Assembly: GCA_033297075.1 (NCBI GenBank)
Contig: MU858051.1
Span: forward strand, 62,001 to 126,000
Origin: Rhypophila decipiens
Taxonomy: Eukaryota > Ascomycota > Sordariomycetes > Sordariales > Naviculisporaceae
DNA length: 64,000 nucleotides
Direction of reading: 5' to 3'
Part shown: in pieces, positions 23,416 to 33,655 of the stretch
Position numbering within the stretch: position 1 is the stretch's first letter
Layout: each line of letters opens with the position of its first letter
Program-made: the position numbers and the translations under genes
The notes under the pieces: generated by a model
The model's input: the letters and a program-made list of their open reading frames with translations, nothing else
The model's database searches: none
Told to the model about the DNA's origin: nothing

Positions 23416-24977
23416 ATGCCGCCCAGGTCGTCTCTAACATCTTCATTTTCAATCACCGACTCCAACAACGAAGTCGTCTGTCCACTGCGCAACCAAGATG
23501 GCTCGAGCTGTCGCAAGCGCTGTATCGGAGTGAGTCGCTTACACCGTTGGATCGCCGGATTCCTCCACCAACACCAACCAGTGGCACTAGCTGAAGTGCC
23601 TTCGTCACCCCGCTCCTCTGGCGTACATGTATCGCTAACCGTCCTGCTCCGCGCAATAGGAGAAGAGATATCGCTCGATGCAAGAGCATATCCGCCGTGC
23701 CCATCCAGAGCATTATATCTCCAAGCTTCCTGCAACTGAGGAGAGCTTTCTGCGTATGATTAACACCCCGCCATCCGAGCGACCGCCCGCCCCCCAGCCA
23801 AACTCGTCCCATCCGCCTCATGCACCCCAGGCCAAAGGTCTTTCTCATGCATTCCGCCGAGATGGTTCCAGCGCCCCGGGCACTCCGACGAGAAACCAGG
23901 ATGAATACACGGGCGCTGCGCTGCTTCCCGCCGCGGCCGCCCTCGCCCAGCTGCACAACCACAAGGTCGACTCTGGATGGGAATCCGACGGAGTAAGTTG
24001 AAGATTTTCGTTTTTGTATATGCCAATTCATGACTGGTTGTTGACATACCTACTCTCAGGATTGGCATTCAGATTATGAAGCGGGGAGGAGACCTAGGTC
24101 GTCGATTGAGCTTCCTCCTATTCAGCTGAACAATGCCGACGTAACGAGTATGCCATTTCCAGGTTACGACTCGGGTAGACCGAGGGAAATTCTCCCCTCA
24201 CTTCTCGGAACCTCACCCCCAGGCCGGTCGTCAACACTTCCTCCTCTTCACCGCCCCATGGGCCCCAATCGGCCTCGAAAGCAGTCCATTACCAAGCGGG
24301 GCCACCAGAGAAACAAGAAATCAAAAGGCGGCGCTGCCGATTGGATCCGAAGACTGCAAAACGACAACGGCCAAGATCTCCTGAGACCCGGAGGCAGCGA
24401 CCGGAAAGCCCTTTCAATGGAGCCCTCGACCGATGTCGGCAAACGCTGGGAAGACTTGATCGATGCGGCCAAGTCTGCCACCGAAGACATCGACGAGGAC
24501 AGAACTCCAGTGAGTCTCTTTTCCCCTGATGTATTGGACCCACGCCTGACGAGCCAGATGCCTCAGTCTCCCGTTTCCATCCATCGATCGTCGCTGCCGC
24601 CATTTTCACAACATCCGTTCACCAGCTACCAAGCCTCTCCACTGCAGCAAGCGCTCACGCCTCCTTCCTACAACCCCGAGGCCCCAGACCCATTTCCATC
24701 TGTCGAGAGTGGAGACAGTGGCGATAACTTCCACATCGAATCGCGAGGCCTGTCGGATTCTTCGCCCAGTTACTCGTCTCAACACACGCAAATTTACTGT
24801 GCTGCATGTCAAGGTGTTTCCATGCTCAAGGAGTCGTATGCTTGCACAGAGTGCATCTGCGGTCTTTGTCAAGCCTGCGTCGATGTGTTGATGGGAGAGC
24901 AAGGAGCTCGTAGAAAATGCCCCCGCTGCGCGACGATAGGCGGCCGATTCAAACCTTTCCAACTGGACATCCGGTAA
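23416..24977 (+). CDS. Zinc-finger protein: N-terminal C2H2-like, C-terminal RING-like Cys cluster
   Basis: Predicted 454 residues from exons 23416-23529, 23660-23992 and 24060-24977, all joined in phase 0. The N-terminus has Cys22, Cys32, Cys36, His48 and His53 (CPLRNQDGSSC, then EHIRRAH), resembling an atypical C2H2 finger. The middle is long, basic and Ser/Pro-rich (disordered), with a segment WIRRLQNDNGQDLL and KRWEDLIDAAKSATEDID that may be helical. The C-terminus has a compact cysteine cluster: CAACQG, CTECICGLCQACV and CPRC. The spacing resembles a RING or related treble-clef fold without a clear His. It could be a ubiquitin ligase or a transcription-linked regulator; I cannot assign a known orthologue. 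The cluster lies in exon 3 and ends 14 residues from the C-terminus (GRFKPFQLDIR). Confidence 0.85.
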
Positions 24978-26236
24978 AGCCTCGGCTATTTGACATCACC
25001 GCATCAGGATGATTTTCACTCATCCAATTTTCCTTTCCTCTCCTTTTTTGACCTCTTATTTCCTCATCCTCCACCACCAGGCACTGCATCGGTTCGGCGA
25101 AACGGTCGGGAGTACAAAGATTTTTTTTGCTTGACACTTGGGAAAGTGGGGATACAGCATGGGTGGGACCAAAACCGTTTTTCTTACCGGAAACCGCCAA
25201 CTTCTTACATACTCGACCTTGTAGGGAAGACGAAAACCTTTTGTTCTTGTCGACGTTGTGCCTCTTGAGGCATGAAATGACCTGATACCAGCACGCTCTT
25301 CGCGCATACGCCTGCACGCAGTACATGAGCCACACGTTTTCACCTTCTCTACTTTCGCTTCGGATACCCCTTGTCTTCATCGGTCTGGCTTTCTTGTCTC
25401 TCAATGGCGAAATTCCGGCACTGGGCTTTATGACTAGGCGTATATGGGCGGTTCAATGTTTTGCTTTTAGTCTTGTTATTTGTTATATCCGAGTGGATGT
25501 CAAAATGGCGAGGAAGGATGGATCTATATACAGGGATATGTCAACAATCCCGTCCCTTTTCTTCCAACTCGCCTCTGTTCTTGATCTTGTTTGCCCTCAC
25601 ATTCACATCTTTCTGCGAATTGCTGGAGTCTTTGCTATTTAGGTTGACTGCGTTTGGTCCTTGGGATACACGGCGGTGACAATATCCTGGTCAAAGAGAT
25701 ATAGCGAATCCGTTGTCGTCTGTCTACAATGAGATGAGAAGGGATGGCTGGATGAAGGAGGTTCCCGAGGCACAGAACAAGGCTCGGCCGTTTCTTTTTT
25801 GCCTTTCTAGTTGCTTCATGCTGGTACCAGTCAGCAAGGCGTTGGTTTGGGTTGATGATGAATGTTGCTTTTGCTGTTGTTAGTTCAGCCGAGTATTTTC
25901 TCTCGCGAATAGAAGCAAGATTAACATTGACGATGTGCCGTTCGTGATTATGGGTTTTTTTTTTTGCCTCGCTTGAAACTTGGTCGTTTTCTTACCAAAT
26001 ACTTGACCTCAGCCCGAGTATGAGCTGGGTGAGCAGCGCAAGCCCAACCAAGCTATTTCATTTCGTGCTCTAGGTACTGTGTTGTCAAATGATTGAACTC
26101 TGGAAGCAAACGATACCCAGACCATGCCTTGTTCTAGCCGACACCAAGGTGCCACAGTATTGGGAGGGTTAAGATCATACCGAGAGTTCCGTCCGAGCTT
26201 GACTGGTGCTATATAGGCAGAAGATTGGGAGTCACC
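24978..26236. other. 3' flank of zinc-finger gene
   Basis: Non-coding. T-rich plus-strand sequence to about 26000 is probably 3' UTR. ORFs here (for example 24949-25404 minus) show no family resemblance. Confidence 0.45.
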
Positions 26237-26470
26237 TTCAACAGCGAGGGGACCAGAAAAACCAAACCGGCCGGCCCTTTGGCCGAGTGGTTAATCCCCT
26301 CGCTGCCCCGACCCCCCGCTGCCGTCCGACCCCCTCCCGACGGAGGTTATGGGTTCGAACCCGATCCCGTCCGCCCGACCCCACAAAAAACGATAATCTT
26401 CGTAAAAGCAGTTGGTTGCTTTTCGGCTGGGCATCCCGCAAGGGGTGCCCAGAGCTTTTTGCTCTTTTAA
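26237..26470 (+). mobile_element. tRNA-derived SINE-like element, copy 1
   Basis: Shares end-to-end similarity with the element at 48641-48853. In order it has: the shared start TTCAACAGCGAGGGG; an A-box-like TGGCCGAGTGG at 26280-26290; a B-box GGTTCGAACCC at 26352-26362; then a body with hairpin H1 (AAAAGCA/TGCTTTT, 26404-26423), hairpin H2 (26427-26452) and a T5 run at 26456-26460. CAGCGAGGGG near the 5' end is perfectly complementary to CCCCTCGCTG after the A box. The A and B boxes match class II tRNAs (Ser/Leu type), but the 7 bases before the A box do not pair with the 7 after the T arm, so it is not a working tRNA. Target-site duplications are not clear. Likely a Pol III-transcribed retroposon or a structured ncRNA family. 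Confidence 0.8.
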
Positions 26471-29400
26471 CCTATTCCATCTTTTTCAAGCGCCCTTTAT
26501 TAAGGATTTCCTTACTTCGCAACTTAAAGATCCTTTGGTATCTCCACTCGCGAAGGTTCCTCGGAGGAAAGCGCTTCAGATTCTGATGAAATACGTTGAA
26601 TGGGAATGGCATGCTCTCGAGAAGACAGAGTCTGGAAAGCACGGAACAACAAGCTGGAAAGGCTTGCATATAACCTACCTGCCTCGTCTATACCCTGAAT
26701 GGTGTGTTCCGGAGTTGTCAATCTGCCCTGAACCGACGATGGCTACCAATCCAAAGATATTCATACAACCTTTTGAAAATCCGGCATGTCCTCATGGTCC
26801 AGATTCCAGAGGAGGTCGGCAGGGTAGCACAACTTTGTGTGGTCATCTCTGACTTATCGTGACAAAGTGCCTGGCGATCTCCCGATTGGGCTAACTTTAA
26901 CGACAAAAAGAAAAGGAAAGAAGGTTCAAGCTGTCATTACTGCTTTGTGGTTGGTCCTGGATCTGGTTGGCCTCCTTTACCAATCAGAGCCACGGACTAA
27001 CACAACAAACTCGAGAAGGAAATTCTGAGCCCGACAAAAACATTTTCAGGTAGCATAACATCCAGAAGAATAACTTTCTTCACCACTAAGAACATATGAC
27101 CTCGGAGTATTTTCTTTTCCTCCATGTCTTGGGTCACAGTATTCTGGTGTACACGTGTATTGACCCGGTGTGGATGATCGTACCAATGATCCACTTCCTG
27201 GGGGATCTCGCCCCTAAGCTTGCCCACCAAGTGTCATGGCAAAAGCTTGATTCTGCTCACATCCAATCCCAAGAACGCCCAGAATACCTTAATGCACGGT
27301 AAAAACATCCATCCAGATACCTGGAATTTCACATGGTGAGGCAGGCAAGCATTTAAGCAACTACTCATTCAGGTCAGCGACAGACAGATCACAAACCAAA
27401 AACCGAGATATTCAACAAATAAAAAATTTCTTCATCACAGCCCGCCGCCAATATCTGCCGGGCAGTAGGAAAGCTTCTCGGTCAATTTGTACGAAAGAGC
27501 TGAGTGTGGAGAGCCCACTCCAGACCTGTCCGCAATATGGATGAACTCGCGAGGTTAATTTAAGCGTGGTGGTGGGATTGGGGCGATAATTATATCCTCC
27601 TGCGGAAGAACGCCTGTTAGCATATACTCGACCTATGGGTCGGATCGTTGCTGTTTTGGGAGATGGCAGGACGTACCGCCCTATCAGTTACATCATCAGC
27701 CGTGAGTTCGAGAACAAACACTGTCCTCCTCCCGTTCACTACCACCACCTATTACCACAAGTCCACAACACGATCACGCAAAGCACGACATGGACAATAT
27801 CAAAAAGAAGCCGTGTTGCCGCCTCGTTGCGCTGGCCGTAGCATCCCGGGCGGTCCAGAAGCCAGGTTTTACGCTTTCCCACACCCATTTATTTCTCCTT
27901 GAAGCGGTTGGTCGGCAAATTTATATGGACAGACAATCTGGGGATTCCGCCTACTTTTCCCCTTCTTGCGAGCGAAGACAATTTAGCCTGGCAAAAGGAT
28001 GGCAACCACTGCCGCTGCAAGGAACGCCCCACATGTTGTTTATACCGTCATTACTCTTTTCTTCTTCTCTCTGTATGGTCTAGCTGGCCACAGATGCGAG
28101 TTTGTGGAGAGGTTTGGGTACGTATGCCATTCATCTAGAAGTCAGATGAGAAAAGATGTTTGCGAATCGGAAAATGACAGAAAGTGGATGGAGGTGAAAT
28201 TCCATAGTACCTACCCCGGCCGAGCTTGCGTAGTCGCACAACCGGCTGTCGAACATGAATATGTCTCTGAAGTCAGAAAAATATAGACAGACAGCTGATG
28301 GCGCGCTTCCTGCTGGGTGGTGTGCTTCCATTCATTTATTCACCCCGCCTGTCCTTGTCTGGGTCTCATTGGGAAGTACGTACGCGAGTGCGGAATTCTG
28401 TCGCTACCCGTGAGCAGAAAATTTATACAAGACCCTGTTGTTGGCCCATTCTGTTCCCCGTCTCAAGTGATTTGTCGACAGGATCAGTCAGACAGACGGC
28501 TGTCACTTACATCCGCCCGCCAGGCTTTTGTCTTCCCTCCCAGCCGTGGCCATGTTGCGAATGGGAACAGTGTGTTCGTGAACAGTCCGTTTGCTTCGCT
28601 CGTTCGTCAGCCTCGTTTCTCTCTCTCCCGTCTGGTCTCACCTCCTCCCTCAGGCCTCCGCTTTGCTAGCAATATCCGACCAGCAGGGATAACTCTCGCT
28701 CTTTCATCGCACCTACCTGGCTTCGAACTCGAGTTCCCAGGCCACCTCTCTATCATTGGCCCGGCACAAGTGTCATCCAGAAGCCAAGCCTCGTGGATAA
28801 CACCAGCCCTGCGAATGCAACTACCCGGCAGCACTAGACATTAAGGAGTCCTCTCTCTGGAACTATTCCGTTTCGTCGCAACACTGCCGTCTTTCGTTAC
28901 ACACCCTCGTATTACCCCGGGCGCCACAACCGTTGATCTGTGGGTATATATGAGGTCTTGGTAGCACTGCCGGGAAGCAAACGGTCAAACCGGGGCCGCA
29001 TATTCGAGTATTTTCTTCCCAGAGCGTGGATTGAGGTGGAAAAGAGGAGTTCGTGGGCTTTTGACGTCTCTTATTTGTGTCTGTCATCGCATCTGAAGAC
29101 ACTCGACAGGCCGGAAACGTGGCTGTGAGGTCGTCATAAGGATATTTCAGACGGCATTGGGTGACCAGTTGAAGATTTACGGGTCTAAATTCTCATCTGG
29201 TAAGTATTTCACTGGGGATCGTGGTTTCCTCCATTGACCCTGTTATCTTTCACACGACTTACCTTCTCGGTCTTACCCACACAGTGCTCTTGCCGGAGGA
29301 AGCAACCGCTCCTGCCCACACCTAGGGTTGTCGACGAAAAGAAAAGTCGGATCGGCTACTCGGTTCCGCATTACCTACACACCACAAGCGGCAAATCCGC

Positions 29401-29533
29401 TTCTTCGGACGGGACTTCTTGCGACAACTCTCCTCCGGGGGTTTGTTTGGAGGCTCACAGCCTCCAGCAATCGAAACTCTCGAAATTAGCACTAGCCGCA
29501 CCCGCTGCTATCTCCGTATAAACACCCAAAAAA
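26471..29533. other. Gene-poor interval upstream of membrane-protein gene
   Basis: No supported gene. The 146-codon ORF at 26412-26852 begins inside the SINE-like element and has no family resemblance. ORFs at 28298-28844 overlap in two frames. C/T-rich sequence from ~29230 to 29533 is consistent with the promoter and leader of the gene at 29534. Confidence 0.5.
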
Positions 29534-30745
29534 ATGGCTAACGGCATCTTTTTCGTGTCCTGGGAGCTATGGCAGCAAATGACCTTTGTAAGAGCATCCC
29601 CGTCCCCGCCTTTTCCTCTGTTCGCTTGAACCAGTCGCTCACAATGATCCTTGTCCATCCAGGTCCTTGCCATGGGGATTGTAGCTGTGTTTTGTGCGGG
29701 GTTGATAAAGCTATGGTTCAACAACCGCCTTATGCGAAAGCAAGAGATATTGGATCAAGAGAAGCGGGCACGCTACACCGAGATGCGCAAGAGCGGGTTA
29801 TCAGTCAAGCGAACGAATGACATCCCCTTCGGAGTCCGCGCTATCCAGAGCGGCGTCGAGGTGCCTGGGATTTGGATCTCACGTCCGGCAACCCCCGAAG
29901 AAGTAGCGGTGGCTAAACAAGACCCGAAAGACGTACAGGTGACGACAGTCCGCCTCGAAAAGACAGCCCCGAAACGTAGTCCGTCCGATGGCTCGATATT
30001 GCAGAGATTGACCGACGCCGAATCCTCTGAGAGCACGCCGGTCGGCACCCCTCCCGTTTCCAAGTTTGCATCTTCACAGTCCAAGAAACCGTCCTATCGG
30101 GGTCCAAACGTGCTGAACGAAGATACCTTGCGGCGACTCGAGGGCCAGGCACCACAGTCCAAGCCTGCTTATGACACATATATACCGACATCGTCCCCGA
30201 GAAACCAACCGCGACAGCCCAGTCAGCGCAGCACAGCTTCTTCCTCGGGCGAGTCATCGGATTCCCAGCCCACAAGGTCCCCGAGGAGCACCAGCGGAAG
30301 GAGCTATACTTCCTCCCGTAGCTCGAGGCTCTACACGGCAAGAGGTAACATGCAGGACAGCCGTACGGGCTATCAGTCGGCGCCGCAGCAAACATCCTGG
30401 ACGACAGAGAGATCTCCTCGGGATCGGGATCCTTATGATAGCTCAGCCAGGATGCCTACCGGCATGACAGCTTTCCCCGGACCACTGGCTATGCATCAAG
30501 AGCCCACCATGCCCATGCCAGAACCGACGTTTGGGCCCGGCGACCTGCATGCCAATAGATCAAGCAGGAGGGTCAACAACGGCTTTGAGGTCCTGCCCGC
30601 TGGCACGTTTGGTCAACTTCCAACCGGATTTGAGTACAGTGGGCCCGGGCAGAATGCAGAGCTGGAGAGCGTGGAGGAAAACGGTTATAGACCATCGAGG
30701 GGCGCCAAGAGGCTGAAGAAGAGGTCCAACAGCGAGCTGCAGTGA
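29534..30745 (+). CDS. Conserved fungal single-pass membrane protein with long disordered tail
   Basis: Predicted 378 residues from exons 29534-29587 and 29663-30745 (intron 75 nt, phase 0). The N-terminus MANGIFFVSWELWQQMTF runs into a single hydrophobic segment (about residues 16-38, ending AGLIKLWF), followed by basic NNRLMRKQEILDQEKRARY, likely cytosolic by the positive-inside rule. The next ~35 residues (VKRTNDIPFGVRAIQSGVEV) are the most conserved-looking part of this fungal family, which has no assigned function that I know. The remainder is Ser/Pro/Arg/Gln-rich low complexity with a basic C-terminus (GAKRLKKRSNSELQ). The start was chosen because exon 1 joins precisely to the membrane segment; downstream Met residues would delete it. 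It may tether something at a membrane; this is inference. Confidence 0.85.
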
Positions 30746-31506
30746 TGACTCTCTGCCCTCACGACTCTGGAGGACCACGCAAAATCATCGCATACGGGGA
30801 AATGATCGGCGTTTGGGGAGTTATCAAGAGACGGAGCTTGGTGATGCGCGAAGATTGATTGTTTTTGACAACCTTTCCGTGGGGTTCCAGGGCTGTTGTT
30901 AGGCCATCAGTAGACAAATTTCGGTGGGCGGGGGATTTTGCTGAAGAAAAGGGGTAAAGGTCTTGGGAGGCATTGATTTTCTCTTTCTAACTTCTGAGGG
31001 CGATAAATATTTACCGAATTTGCCAAAGACATATCTAGGTACTCTCCTTACAATTTATTGCATATGACTCCCTTTTGAGGGCCATTAGTTCATTGATTTG
31101 AATAAGTATTCAGCCCGTTGTTGATGTTTATGGAGAAGAGGTTCCGTAGGGCGGGTGAAACGCATGAGAAGTACCGGTACGGATACAGACCGAATATTCC
31201 ATGGTACGGTACTCGTACCGTACGGTCATGAAAAGCGTATACGTTACAAAATGCCCCTGTTGCCTGAAGTTAGTCAGTTTCCGTCCCACACCAGTCGAAG
31301 TGGTCACATGCTTGCGTGTCATTCCCCCTCCATTGGGAGACGCGGTTCGCGTGTCCCGAATTTGCCTTCTGTCAACAACACAAAACTCAAACTTTGAACA
31401 GCTTGCCGATTTCCCGCCGTGCCATCGCAGTCGTGATTCTCTCGCCCTTTTGCCTTTCGAACATAGCCAATTCCACACGTCTGTACGGATTGTCATATTC
31501 GTGAAA
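30746..31506. promoter_or_regulatory. Region upstream of RAD51 with a 20-bp palindrome
   Basis: Non-coding, between the 3' end of the membrane-protein gene and RAD51. It holds a near-perfect palindrome, GTACGGTAC-TC-GTACCGTAC, at 31204-31223, about 285 bp upstream of the RAD51 start. Whether it is a protein-binding site is unknown. Confidence 0.5.
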
Positions 31507-32691
31507 ATGAGTGCCGAGTACGACGATTCCGGCCTTGGTGAGGAAGTTGGGGGTGGAGGGCCTGGCGCGCCCACTCCCCTCTCCGCGCTTGAGGTATGCT
31601 TCATCCCATCTCTGACTCCCAGTTATCAATTGTACTGATATTTTGTCTAAAAGGGCATCGGTGGCCTCACGAAACGTGATATCCAATTGGTTGTCGATGG
31701 GGGCTACAACACGGTCGAGTCTGTTGCATATACTCCACGGAGAATGCTCGAGCAGATCAAGGGTATCTCGGAGGTAAAAGCTGGCAAGATTCTGGCTGAA
31801 GGTAATTTACCACTGGCTGATCAAAGAAACGTTCATACGAGTTGTCTGTGCTGACTGTTCTTGAATGAAGCTTCCAAACTCGTCCCTATGGGATTTACCA
31901 CCGCAACAGAGATGCACCAGCGCCGCAGCGAGCTGATATCCATCACCACCGGATCCAAAAACCTCGACACCCTCCTAGCTGGCGGTGTAGAAACGGGCAG
32001 CGTCACGGAAATCTTTGGCGAGTTCAGAACGGGCAAGTCACAGATCTGCCACACACTAGCGGTAACATGCCAGCTACCGTTCGACATGGGCGGTGGCGAA
32101 GGTAAATGCATGTATATCGACACCGAGGGTACCTTCCGCCCTGTGCGTCTACTCGCCGTGGCCAACCGATATGGCCTCTCTGGCGAGGAAGTGCTCGACA
32201 ATGTCGCCTACGCGAGGGCTTACAACTCCGATCATCAATTGCAGCTGCTGAACCAAGCAGCTACCATGATGTGCGAGACGCGTTTCAGTCTGCTCATCGT
32301 CGACTCGGCTACTTCACTGTACCGAACCGACTTTTTGGGCCGTGGAGAGCTGAGCTCCCGTCAGACACATCTCGCCAAATTTATGCGTACGCTTCAGCGG
32401 CTGGCTGATGAGTTTGGCATTGCGGTGGTGATTACCAACCAGGTCGTTGCGCAGGTCGATGGTGGTCCGTCCGCCATGTTCAACCCTGATCCAAAGAAGC
32501 CCATCGGTGGAAACATCATCGCGCATGCCAGCACGACACGCATTAGTCTGAAGAAGGGGCGGAGAGAGGAGAGAATCGCGAAAATCTATGACAGTCCATG
32601 TCTGCCTGAGAGCGATTGTACGTTTGCCATTGCCGAGGATGGCATTACGGATCCTACACCCAGAGAGGACCGGGACAAGGACAAGGAGTAG
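31507..32691 (+). CDS. RAD51: RAD51 recombinase (Neurospora mei-3 orthologue)
   Basis: Nuclear recombinase that forms filaments on ssDNA and drives strand exchange in homologous recombination. Predicted 351 residues, normal for the family. Exons are 31507-31593, 31654-31801 and 31871-32691. The N-terminal helix-hairpin-helix region ([21 protein letters not shown]) precedes the ATPase core: Walker A GEFRTGKS (128-135), Walker B LLIVDS (219-224), and the DNA-binding loop sequence [20 protein letters not shown]. The ATP-cap region near the C-terminus ([18 protein letters not shown]) is also present, and the protein ends in a charged tail, REDRDKDKE. Splice junctions fall between and within well-conserved residues and are unambiguous. 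The N-terminus is short and Gly/acidic-rich ([11 protein letters not shown]). It lies tandem to and upstream of NUP120. Confidence 0.98.
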
Positions 32692-33655
32692 CGACACATC
32701 GGCTGCCCTTTCATTTTCATCCCATGTACTGCGAGGATGAAGCATGGAATGCGTTATGGATCATGTCGGGAAATGGCTTTGGTAGCGGAGTGGGCTGGCA
32801 TGCATAGCTATTTGGCGTTATATTTTGCTTTATGATTATTTTGGTGCGTTTGTCCTTACACTAGATAATGTCTGTTTTTCCTTGTTTCGTGTATATTCCT
32901 TCTTGCTGGCGTTGCGAAGATATTGGGTGGAAGGTACTAGAGGGTTGAGAAGCTGTTAGAATGGGAGCTACCCTCTGTCTACCACGCAAATTCCTCATTT
33001 ATGTAGTGAGTCGGCCGTTTTGAAACGGCTTCAGTTGTTCGCCAGTTCAACTTATCTTTTCACCAGTTCTAGTTTCACTTTCGGTTCACTGTGCTGCTTT
33101 CCTGGTATATATGTATCGGATCAAAGTGTGAGATGCTGTTTTATATCCACCCCTCGTAGCTTCCCGATCGGTATTTGAAGCACTGGGCAGCTTCCACCAC
33201 AGTCTTAGGTACCGTCGTTACACCGGTAATTCATCCACTCCCCTATATTTTGCTCACGGGGCTTTGTTAGCTGGAATAATAGGTACTGCGGGAAGTAGTA
33301 ATTTCAAGCTCATAATTCATTGTCTACGCCCACTTTGAACGTGGTTTATTTACTTCAAGACCTCGGATGAAATAAGGCCTGTTTTGCGCCTAGGGCCCAA
33401 GAACGAACGAACAACCTTCTGGGGTGGAGCTGCTAGGCTCGCGCCAAACGACCCCAGCCAAGAAAAGACGTAGCAGCCGTACCCCTGCAACGGCGACGCT
33501 TGAGCAACCAGGAATTGGAATTTCTGCCGCCAGCCAAACCAACCAAGCCGCGCCAGAATTTCAGCAGACGCGACCAAGTCGAACAACTTCACACTCGAAT
33601 CCCTCGTCTGCACCGAGAGCTTCAGCGGCAGCATCAGCATGCGCATCGAGGCAAA
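32692..33655. other. RAD51 3' flank and NUP120 upstream region
   Basis: About 960 bp without a supported gene. The frame of NUP120 stays open upstream to 33500, but the first ATG giving a family-like N-terminus is at 33656. Confidence 0.5.

Noticed and set aside
26275..26372. Functional tRNA-Ser or tRNA-Leu gene suggested by A and B boxes
   Set aside because: The seven bases before the A box do not pair with the seven after the T arm, and the same sequence with the same extra 3' body recurs at 48641, so it is a tRNA-derived repeat.
26412..26852. 146-codon plus-strand ORF after SINE-like copy 1
   Set aside because: Begins inside the repeat, has no family resemblance and no splice or codon support.
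28298..28844. Overlapping plus-strand ORFs of 123 and 175 codons
   Set aside because: Two frames open at once over low-information sequence with no recognisable family; probably chance.
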